A DNA stretch of 5,181 nucleotides. Source: an uncultured Trueperaceae bacterium (GTDB lineage: Bacteria; Deinococcota; Deinococci; Deinococcales; Trueperaceae). The position numbers were made by a program, and so were the translations under genes. Below the pieces are notes generated by a model. It saw only the letters and a list, made by a program, of their open reading frames with translations, was not told the DNA's origin and made no database searches. Location: positions 1 to 5,181 of the forward strand of contig CALDPK010000216.1 of NCBI GenBank assembly GCA_937911855.1, in the 5' to 3' direction. Below, one piece after another: positions 1 to 4,749 of the stretch; the first letter of the stretch is position 1, and every line of letters starts with the position of its first letter.

Positions 1-184
1 CCCCCCGCCGGTACTCGATCTCGTATTCCGCCGCGCCAGCTGACGCGTCCCAGTACAGCTGGGCGTAATCAGGGCCGGCAACTGCGCGCAGTCCACGCGG
101 TCCTGTCGGTGCAGCGGGCGTTGAGCAGGCTGCCACCAGCAGGAGCAGCGCCAGCGGGAGGGTAAGTCGGAAGGTTCTGTCCAT
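1..184 (-). CDS. Lipoprotein with fibronectin type III-like start (partial, C-terminus beyond window)
   Basis: Reading leftward from an ATG at 184, 61 codons are open to the window edge. The product begins with a short basic segment (MDRTFR), then a leucine/alanine-rich hydrophobic stretch (residues 7-18) ending in the lipobox VAAC with Cys20, followed by a Ser/Thr/Pro-rich linker. This is a type II signal peptide, so the mature protein should be lipid-anchored at the cell envelope. Residues about 32-61 (LRAVAG, then AQLYWDASAGAAEYEIEYRR) fit the opening strands of a fibronectin type III domain: the conserved Trp44 sits in the LxW position and a Y-x-I-x-Y strand follows. The start is supported by a GAGGTG site 4 bases upstream. 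The gene lies 8 bases downstream of the transporter and is probably co-transcribed with it. The rest of the protein and its role are unknown; the domain call rests on about 30 residues. Confidence 0.7.
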   Translation of the reverse strand, partial: MDRTFRLTLPLALLLLVAACSTPAAPTGPRGLRAVAGPDYAQLYWDASAGAAEYEIEYRRG

Positions 185-188
185 GGGG

Positions 189-194
189 CACCTC
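189..194 (-). promoter_or_regulatory. Ribosome binding site overlapping the transporter stop codon
   Basis: GAGGTG on the minus strand lies 4 bases before the lipoprotein ATG and shares bases with the TGA stop (193-195) of the upstream transporter. This arrangement suggests translational coupling of the two genes and fixes the lipoprotein start at 184. Confidence 0.65.
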
Positions 195-1458
195 AATCCT
201 CAGCTTCCTGAGTATCAGGCAGCGGCCCCCGATTGCCTGTGACGGCGGTACCCGCCAGAACGGTGAGCGGCCGCCCGGCCCCCAGCCCCGCCAGTGCCAG
301 GAGCGGCACGATGCCCAGCAGTGCAAAGAGTGGCAGCCTGGGACCGCCGCTCACCTCGAGCAGCCAGCCGAGCACGAACGGCCCGGCCGCTGCCAGCAGG
401 TAACCGACTGCCTGGGCCATGCCGGAGAGCCGGGCGGCGCCGGCCGCGTCGGCCGCGCGCAGGACGATGAGCGTCAGGGCCAGTGAGAACGACAGGCCGC
501 TCGCCACCCCGGCGATCGACACCCACATAAGGATGCCCGCCTGCGGCGCGAACAGCAGTCCCGTGAGGCCCACCGTCCACAGTGCCGCCCCGAAGACGGC
601 CAGTCCGCTCTGCTGCCTGAACCTGGTGGCGAGCAGCGGCCCGGATATCGAGCCTGCGATGCTGGCGATGTTGAAAGCCGAGAAGCCCACGCCGGCAGCT
701 ACCGGCGTCAGGCCCAGCTGCACCAGCAGCGTCGGCAGCCAGGCGGACACCGCGTAGAAGATCAGCGACTGCAGTCCCAGGAACGCTGACACCTGCCAGG
801 CGAGCGGTTCTTTCAGCAGCTGACCGGCGGCCGGCGCCCCGCTGACCGGACCCACGCCTGACGCCGCTGCGCGGGGCATGCGGCTCCTGAGCAGCTGGAA
901 CATGAACACCGCTGCCAGCGGCGAGGCGATCCAGACCAGGAGCGCCAGCGTGACGTTCCCGCCCAGCACTTCAAGCAGCGGCACAGCCAGGAGCGCGGCA
1001 ACAGCCGGTCCCAGGGCAACCGACACTGAGTACACGCTCATGAGCGGGCCAGCCCGGTGCGACCAGTCGCGCTTGATCAGCCCGGGCAGCAGCACGTTGG
1101 CGATCGCGATTGCCGTTCCCAGTACGACCGTGCCGGTGAACAGGCCGCCGGCTCCGAAGTAGGAGCGGACCAGTACCCCGACCGCGATGAAAACCAGCGC
1201 CACCAGCATGGTCCGGTCGGTGCCGTAGCGCCTGGCCAGCCGCGGTGTGAGCAGCGCCAGGATGCCGAAGCACAGCACCGGCAGGGTGGTCAGCAGGCTG
1301 GCGCTGACGTTGGACAGCCCGTACGCAGCCTGGATCTCAGTGAGGATGGGCGAGACAGCGATGAACGGCGCGCGCATGGCCAGGCCGATGACGAGTACCG
1401 TGGCGGCTGCCAGCAGGAGCGGGGCCTGAACCGGTCGCGATGAGGAAGCGCTTCGCAC
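193..1458 (-). CDS. MFS transporter, CynX/NimT (cyanate/2-nitroimidazole transporter-like) family
   Basis: A 421-residue, strongly hydrophobic protein with about 12 membrane segments, close to the roughly 400-residue family length. The first helix ends in the family-typical GLAMRAPF with Arg29. It is followed by the TTLPVLCFG segment (57-65), the RLARRYG loop (73-79) between helices 2 and 3, a segment starting ANVLLPGLIKRD (120-131), a hydrophilic central loop (about 191-219) between the two halves, LQSLIFYAVSAWLP (229-242) and MAQAVGYLLAAAGP near the C-terminus. These are recognisable CynX/NimT signatures. It should be an inner-membrane secondary transporter; the family includes cyanate and nitroimidazole exporters/importers, but the substrate cannot be told from sequence. 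The start is GTG at 1458. The only close purine run, AGGGA, abuts the GTG and is too near to act as a normal Shine-Dalgarno site, while a -10 element lies 8 bases upstream, so a leaderless mRNA is likely. No cyn operon genes lie nearby; the partner gene is the downstream lipoprotein. Confidence 0.88.
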   Translation of the reverse strand: MRSASSSRPVQAPLLLAAATVLVIGLAMRAPFIAVSPILTEIQAAYGLSNVSASLLTTLPVLCFGILALLTPRLARRYGTDRTMLVALVFIAVGVLVRSYFGAGGLFTGTVVLGTAIAIANVLLPGLIKRDWSHRAGPLMSVYSVSVALGPAVAALLAVPLLEVLGGNVTLALLVWIASPLAAVFMFQLLRSRMPRAAASGVGPVSGAPAAGQLLKEPLAWQVSAFLGLQSLIFYAVSAWLPTLLVQLGLTPVAAGVGFSAFNIASIAGSISGPLLATRFRQQSGLAVFGAALWTVGLTGLLFAPQAGILMWVSIAGVASGLSFSLALTLIVLRAADAAGAARLSGMAQAVGYLLAAAGPFVLGWLLEVSGGPRLPLFALLGIVPLLALAGLGAGRPLTVLAGTAVTGNRGPLPDTQEAED

Positions 1459-1466
1459 TCCCTGGG

Positions 1467-1475
1467 ATCGTAGCA
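1467..1475 (-). promoter_or_regulatory. Candidate extended -10 promoter for the transporter operon (leaderless start)
   Basis: On the minus strand the sequence TGCTACGAT provides TG-n plus the hexamer TACGAT (1472-1467), which matches TAnnnT. Its last base is 8 bases from the GTG start, so transcription would begin at or very near the start codon. No good -35 box is visible. Confidence 0.45.
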
Positions 1476-1530
1476 GTTGCCTGTGCCGACACGCCCGAGT
1501 ATGCCGGAACGCAATTATCCCGCCCGCATG

Positions 1531-1539
1531 TGCTATGAT
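1531..1539 (+). promoter_or_regulatory. Candidate extended -10 promoter for the helicase
   Basis: TGCTATGAT contains TG-n and the hexamer TATGAT (1534-1539), five of six matches to TATAAT. No recognisable -35 lies 16-18 bases upstream, which is common for extended -10 promoters. Transcription would start near 1546, leaving a long leader before the helicase ATG at 1740. Confidence 0.5.
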
Positions 1540-1545
1540 TCACAG

Positions 1546-1739
1546 GTTGCCGCGCCAGATGGGCGCTTGGCGAACCGGTCAAAAACTGGCGTTTTATACC
1601 CGTAGGTGCCTGCTCGTGCAGAGGCGGTTGAAGGCGAGGTAAGACGCTGCAACCGGTCACTGATATCGAGAAGCAGCCGTATTAAGGGCTGCACATGCAC
1701 CGGAGCAATCCGGGTGGCACCTGTCAAAGGGGATAAAAC
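1546..1739 (+). promoter_or_regulatory. Long structured 5' leader of the helicase mRNA
   Basis: About 194 bases separate the predicted transcription start from the helicase ATG. Visible elements are: a hairpin GCAGCC / GGCTGC (1673-1678 with 1687-1692, loop of 8); a hairpin CACCGGA / TCCGGGTG (1698-1704 with 1709-1716, one bulged G) capped by a GNRA-type GCAA tetraloop (1705-1708); a direct repeat AACCGGTCA (1573-1581 and 1651-1659); and two longer-range complementarities, GGTTGC 1545-1550 with GCAACC 1649-1654, and AGGTGCC 1604-1610 with GGCACCT 1716-1722. The GCAA hairpin ends about 10 bases before the AAAGGGG ribosome binding site (1726-1732), 7 bases from the ATG. Long leaders are known for cold-shock DEAD-box helicase genes such as E. 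coli csdA/deaD, so control of translation by RNA structure is a reasonable inference. No known riboswitch class was recognised. Confidence 0.4.
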
Positions 1740-3353
1740 ATGTTTACCGACTTCGCTCTTGATGAGCGCATCATTGCTGCGCTCACCGACAAAGGCATTA
1801 CCGAACCCACACCAGTACAGCGTGAAGCACTGCCCCAGGCGCTCGAAGGCCGCGACATCATCGGCCAGGCGCGCACGGGCACGGGCAAGACGCTCGCATT
1901 CAGCCTGCCCATAGCCAACCGGCTCGAGCAGGACACGACCCGTGGCCGCAACCCGCGCGCCCTGATCCTGACCCCCACCCGCGAACTGGCAATCCAGGTC
2001 GCCGGTGAGCTGGAATCAGTCGCCCGGCACCTGCGCGTAGCCACCATCTACGGCGGCACCGGCTACGGCCGGCAGGCCCGCGACCTCAAGGATGGCGTCG
2101 ACGTAGTCGTGGCCACTCCCGGCCGCGCGCTGGATTACATGCGCCAGGAGATCCTGAAGCTGTCCGACATCCAGATCGTCGTCCTGGACGAAGCTGACGA
2201 GATGCTGTCCATGGGCTTCGAGGAAGATGTCGAAACCATGCTCGGCGCCACGCCGGCCGGCCGCCAGACGATGCTGTTCTCGGCAACCCTGCCGCGCTGG
2301 GCCATGCACCTTTCAGAGCAGTACCTGAACGACCCGTTCCACGTGAACGTAGTAGCGAGCGAAGAAGTCAGCTACGAGGAGATCGCGATCGAAGCGCCGG
2401 GCCGCAACCGCCTCGGACTTCTGGCCGACATCCTGCACGTGCACGGCGGTGGACGCGCCATCGTGTTCACCCACACCAAGGCCGAGGTCGACGAGATCGC
2501 CCAGGGCCTGGACGCTGTCGGCATTCCCGCCGAAGCGATTCACGGTGACCTGAACCAGGTGCAGCGTGAACGCGTGGTTGAACGCTTCCGCCGCGGCCAG
2601 CTGGCCGTGCTCGTCGGTACCGACGTCGCCGCCCGCGGACTCGACATCCCGGCCGTGGATTCGGTGATTCACTACCGCATACCCAGCCAGTCGTCCAACT
2701 ACCAGCACCGTTCCGGCCGTACCGGCCGTGCCGGCCGCGGCGGCACCGTCGTGATCCTCTGGAGCAAGAACGAACGCCGCAAGCTGCAGATGCTCGAGCG
2801 TGCCGTAAACCGCCGCTTCAAGAACGTCGGCGTCCCCACCCCCGAGCAGGTGCAGTCCAGCAAGCTCACCGGCCTGCTGCTCCGCATCGAGGACCAGTCC
2901 GCAGAGGACCGCCAGCCGTGGCTTGAAGTCGCGCGCGAGTGGATCAAGGAAGGCCGCGAGAACGAGATCGCCGGCCTCATGACCCTCCTGCTGGGCGGCG
3001 TTCCCGAAGAAGCCAGCCTGCTCACCGGTGAGACCGGTCACGTCACCCTGCAGCTCAGCGGTGGGCGCCTGACCCCTCCGCACGTCGTGCGCCTCCTGAA
3101 GGACGCCGGCGCCAGCCAGATCGGCCGCATCATGCCCATCTTCGACGGAGCGGTCGCAGACGTGCCCGCCCAGGACGCAGCGAAACTCGTCAACCGCGAG
3201 GTTGAAGGATTCCGCGTGACCCGCGCGACGCACATCCCGCCGCCCCCCGCAGGCCGTGGCCCGCAGTCCGGTGGCCGTCGTCCCGACCGTGGCCAGGGCG
3301 GAGGCAACTTCCGCCGTCGCAACCGGCCGCAGGGCGACTTCCGCCGCAGCTGA
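1740..3353 (+). CDS. hera: DEAD-box ATP-dependent RNA helicase, Hera-like (CshA/DeaD family)
   Basis: A 537-residue helicase with a complete motif set: Q motif with Phe5 and Gln27, motif I ARTGTGKT (44-51), Ia PTRELA (79-84), Ib TPGR (126-129), II DEAD (150-153), III SAT (181-183), IV AIVFTHTK (240-247), V TDVAARGLDI (294-303) and VI HRSGRTGR (323-330). ATP binding and hydrolysis should therefore be intact. The region after the RecA-like core (about 365-430) and the segment beginning near LLTGETG (about 433-505) resemble the dimerization and RNA-binding domains of Thermus thermophilus Hera, a dimeric helicase of about 510 residues that binds 23S rRNA hairpin 92 and RNase P RNA. A Pro/Gly/Arg-rich tail (about 508-537) extends beyond Hera and probably adds nonspecific RNA affinity. 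A role in ribosome assembly or RNA remodelling in the cytoplasm is inferred. The start is supported by the AAAGGGG site 7 bases upstream and by Phe5 falling in the Q motif. It is transcribed alone, from a long leader to a strong hairpin terminator. Confidence 0.96.
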   Translation: MFTDFALDERIIAALTDKGITEPTPVQREALPQALEGRDIIGQARTGTGKTLAFSLPIANRLEQDTTRGRNPRALILTPTRELAIQVAGELESVARHLRVATIYGGTGYGRQARDLKDGVDVVVATPGRALDYMRQEILKLSDIQIVVLDEADEMLSMGFEEDVETMLGATPAGRQTMLFSATLPRWAMHLSEQYLNDPFHVNVVASEEVSYEEIAIEAPGRNRLGLLADILHVHGGGRAIVFTHTKAEVDEIAQGLDAVGIPAEAIHGDLNQVQRERVVERFRRGQLAVLVGTDVAARGLDIPAVDSVIHYRIPSQSSNYQHRSGRTGRAGRGGTVVILWSKNERRKLQMLERAVNRRFKNVGVPTPEQVQSSKLTGLLLRIEDQSAEDRQPWLEVAREWIKEGRENEIAGLMTLLLGGVPEEASLLTGETGHVTLQLSGGRLTPPHVVRLLKDAGASQIGRIMPIFDGAVADVPAQDAAKLVNREVEGFRVTRATHIPPPPAGRGPQSGGRRPDRGQGGGNFRRRNRPQGDFRRS

Positions 3354-3375
3354 TCCGAAACACCTGAAAGCAATT

Positions 3376-3413
3376 CGCCCGGAGGAATCACATCCTCCGG
3401 GCGTTATTCATTT
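3376..3413. terminator. Bidirectional intrinsic terminator between the helicase and sdhB
   Basis: A perfect 11-bp stem pairs CGCCCGGAGGA (3376-3386) with TCCTCCGGGCG (3393-3403) around the loop ATCACA. On the plus strand it is followed by TTATTCATTTC, a loose T-rich tract. On the minus strand it is followed by AATTGC. It lies 22 bases after the helicase stop and 27 bases beyond the sdhB stop, so it can end both converging transcripts, more clearly the helicase one. Confidence 0.82.
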
Positions 3414-3430
3414 CTGGCTGAACAGGTAAA

Positions 3431-4129
3431 TCAGGCGCGGGCGGCAGCGATGAAGCGCTGGACCTCACCGATGCGTTCGGTGATCTTGATGCCGCGCGGG
3501 CAGGCTTCCGTGCAGTTGAATGCCTTGCGGCAACGCCAGACGCCGTTGGGGGCTTCCATTGCCTTCAGGTGTTCATGGGCAGCGTTGTCACGCGAATCGA
3601 ATATGAAACGGTGAGCGTTCACGATCGCAGCCGGGCCGATGTAGCGGCCGTTCGTCCAGAAGACGGGGCAGCTGCTGGTGCAGGCCGCGCACAGGATGCA
3701 CTTGGTGGTGTCATCGAACAGCGCGCGGTCAGCCGGGCTCTGCAGGCGCTCGCCGGGTGGCGGGGCGTCGTCGTTGATCAGGTAAGGCTTGACAGCCTTG
3801 TAAGCCTCGATGAACGGTTCCATGTCGACTATCAGGTCCTTGTGGACCTTGAACGCGCCAAGTGGTTCGACCGTGATGAACTTGCCCAGGTCCTGAACCA
3901 GGATCTTGCAGGCCAGGCGGTTCACGCCGTTGATGCGCATCGCATCCGAGCCGCAGATCCCATGGCCACAGGAACGCCGGAACGCAAGCGTACCGTCGAT
4001 CTCCCATTTGACGTGATTAAGCACGTCCAGGACGCGGTCTGTGGGTTCCACGTCGACCTTGTATTCAACGAAATGCGGCAGCAGGTCCCTTTCGGGGTTG
4101 AAGCGCCGTACCTTGAGGGTGATTTCCAT
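3431..4129 (-). CDS. sdhB: Succinate dehydrogenase/fumarate reductase iron-sulfur subunit (SdhB)
   Basis: The iron-sulfur subunit of complex II carries electrons from the SdhA flavin to the membrane quinone site. Two ATGs are adjacent; GGAGG (4138-4134) is 1 base from the first (4132) and 4 from the second (4129), so the second is preferred (232 residues; 233 with the first). Numbering from the first Met, the N-terminal ferredoxin domain holds the [2Fe-2S] set Cys55, Cys60, Asp63 and Cys75; Asp at the third ligand is also seen in E. coli SdhB. The C-terminal domain has CILCAACTSSCP (Cys145, 148, 151, 155) plus Cys201, Cys207 and Cys211, enough for one [4Fe-4S] and one [3Fe-4S] cluster. Length matches the usual 230-260. 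At quinone-pocket positions, E. coli Trp164 and His207 correspond to Thr160 and Arg202 here. No sdhA, sdhC or sdhD is adjacent, which is unusual. The gene appears monocistronic, with its own promoter and a shared terminator. Confidence 0.95.
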   Translation of the reverse strand: MEITLKVRRFNPERDLLPHFVEYKVDVEPTDRVLDVLNHVKWEIDGTLAFRRSCGHGICGSDAMRINGVNRLACKILVQDLGKFITVEPLGAFKVHKDLIVDMEPFIEAYKAVKPYLINDDAPPPGERLQSPADRALFDDTTKCILCAACTSSCPVFWTNGRYIGPAAIVNAHRFIFDSRDNAAHEHLKAMEAPNGVWRCRKAFNCTEACPRGIKITERIGEVQRFIAAARA

Positions 4130-4147
4130 CATGCCTCCAGCATCAGT

Positions 4148-4162
4148 CCGGGTACTGCCCGG
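4148..4162. other. Short inverted repeat in the sdhB 5' untranslated region
   Basis: CCGGG-TACTG-CCCGG forms a perfect 5-bp inverted repeat between the predicted sdhB start of transcription and its ribosome binding site. It could be an mRNA hairpin or a protein-binding operator; a stem this short also occurs by chance in GC-rich DNA. Confidence 0.3.
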
Positions 4163-4177
4163 TTTCCAGTTATCATG

Positions 4178-4186
4178 AGTGTATCA
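4178..4186 (-). promoter_or_regulatory. Candidate extended -10 promoter for sdhB
   Basis: On the minus strand TGATACACT gives TG-n plus TACACT (4183-4178), matching TAnnnT and four of six TATAAT bases. A start near 4171 would leave an untranslated leader of about 40 bases containing the GGAGG site. No clear -35 is visible. Confidence 0.35.
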
Positions 4187-4229
4187 GGAAAGCCGTCTCC
4201 GGCGCTCGCGCCCCGTGTGCCGCCTCCGC

Positions 4230-4259
4230 TTGTGACTGACCCGCGCCATGTGCTAACCT
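4230..4259 (+). promoter_or_regulatory. Candidate promoter for rpsT
   Basis: TTGTGA (4230-4235, four of six matches to TTGACA) is separated by 18 bases from TAACCT (4254-4259), which is preceded by TG-n to give TGCTAACCT. It is the only promoter in the window with both boxes recognisable. Transcription would start near 4266, about 98 bases before the rpsT ATG. Confidence 0.5.
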
Positions 4260-4265
4260 ATTACG

Positions 4266-4363
4266 GTTGACAGCATGGTGCTGCTCCTTTTCACGGGCGG
4301 CGGCGCCCGATTGATTTCAGCACTGAATGAAAACACTGTCTGTGAAAGAAACTGAGGAGAGTA
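4266..4363 (+). promoter_or_regulatory. rpsT 5' leader with GC-rich hairpin
   Basis: The leader contains CAGCA-TGG-TGCTG (4271-4283) followed by CTCCTTTT, and a perfect 6-bp hairpin CGGGCG / CGCCCG (4295-4300 with 4305-4310, loop GCGG). The strong ribosome binding site GAGGAG (4354-4359) lies 4 bases before the ATG. E. coli S20 represses its own translation, so a leader of this kind could carry an autoregulatory site, but no match to a known S20 leader motif was established. Confidence 0.35.
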
Positions 4364-4639
4364 ATGGCTAACACCCTGTCGGCTAAAAAGCGCATCGTCA
4401 AGTCTGAGAAGGCACGCCTGATCAACCGCGCCCGCAAGAGCACCATCCGCACCTTCAGCAAGAAGGCCCTCGCCGCTGCTGAAGCCGGCGATTTCGATAC
4501 TGCCGCCAAGTTCGAAAAGGTCACCCAGAGCCTGCTTGACAAGGCTTCCAAGGGTTCGACCCTTCACCGCAACACCGCAGCACGCCGCAAGTCCCGCATT
4601 GCCAAGCGCATTGCAGCACTGCAGCAGAACGCTGCCTGA
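4364..4639 (+). CDS. rpsT: 30S ribosomal protein S20 (bS20)
   Basis: The 91-residue product is highly basic and reads as a complete bS20: it opens with the hallmark MANTLSAKKRI, has the RARKSTIRTF segment (about 22-31), an AAAEAGD turn (37-43) and a closing LHRNTAARRKSRIAKRI stretch (about 67-83). E. coli S20 has 87 residues, so the length is normal. bS20 is a three-helix protein that binds the 5' domain and helix 44 of 16S rRNA early in 30S assembly. The ATG is fixed by the GAGGAG site 4 bases upstream and by the conserved N-terminus. The gene is transcribed alone from its own promoter and followed by two hairpins. Codons are mostly C- or G-ending, as expected for a highly expressed gene in a GC-rich genome. 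Nothing is missing or broken. Confidence 0.98.
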   Translation: MANTLSAKKRIVKSEKARLINRARKSTIRTFSKKALAAAEAGDFDTAAKFEKVTQSLLDKASKGSTLHRNTAARRKSRIAKRIAALQQNAA

Positions 4640-4652
4640 CGAATAACTGACC

Positions 4653-4670
4653 GCCCGCCTACAGGCGGGC
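4653..4670 (+). terminator. rpsT: Hairpin after rpsT, probable terminator
   Basis: A perfect 7-bp GC stem pairs GCCCGCC (4653-4659) with GGCGGGC (4664-4670) around the loop TACA, 13 bases after the rpsT stop. No T-tract follows (TGAACCAG), so efficient intrinsic termination is uncertain; a role in 3'-end stability is also possible. Confidence 0.55.
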
Positions 4671-4687
4671 TGAACCAGAAGAGTCAA

Positions 4688-4723
4688 GCGCCCCGGCCAG
4701 CAGTGGTCCGGGGCGCCTGCTTT
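4688..4723 (+). terminator. Second GC-rich hairpin after rpsT, possible terminator
   Basis: A perfect 9-bp stem pairs GCGCCCCGG (4688-4696) with CCGGGGCGC (4708-4716); inside it CCA and TGG can add three more pairs around the loop GCAG, with one unpaired T. Only CTGCTTT follows. Together with the preceding hairpin it probably ends the rpsT transcript before the methyltransferase promoter. Confidence 0.55.
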
Positions 4724-4734
4724 GGCCCGCGCGC

Positions 4735-4743
4735 TGCTACCAT
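4735..4743 (+). promoter_or_regulatory. Candidate extended -10 promoter for the methyltransferase (leaderless start)
   Basis: TGCTACCAT gives TG-n plus TACCAT (4738-4743), matching TAnnnT. Six bases separate it from the ATG at 4750, so transcription would begin at the start codon itself. There is no Shine-Dalgarno sequence before this ATG, in keeping with a leaderless message. No -35 is apparent. Confidence 0.5.
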
Positions 4744-4749
4744 TGCTGA

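Noticed and set aside
419..1443. Several plus-strand frames opposite the transporter
   Set aside because: They are shadows of a transporter whose membrane-helix pattern and family motifs are unambiguous on the minus strand.
1574..1592. Hairpin CCGGT-CAAAA-ACTGG followed by CGTTTTAT as an intrinsic terminator or attenuator
   Set aside because: The stem is only 5 bp with one G-T pair and the T-run is short; it is too weak to call.
1711..1724. T-box-like string (GGGTGGCACC) in the helicase leader
   Set aside because: It matches only the middle of the T-box consensus; the following GCG is missing, no stem I or specifier loop was recognised, the gene is not an aminoacyl-tRNA synthetase or amino-acid gene, and the bases are explained by the GCAA-capped hairpin.
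2313..3233. Long open frame (306 codons) on the minus strand inside the helicase gene
   Set aside because: It is wholly antisense to an intact helicase with all motifs. Long antisense frames are expected in GC-rich genes, and the translation resembles no family.
3569..4270. 233-codon plus-strand frame across sdhB
   Set aside because: It is antisense to a complete sdhB with every cluster ligand in place, has no recognisable domain and no ribosome binding site.
4267..4272. Perfect TTGACA as a -35 box for rpsT
   Set aside because: No acceptable -10 lies 16-18 bases downstream; the sequence there is TTTCAC running into a GC hairpin. The TTGTGA/TGCTAACCT pair upstream is a better promoter.
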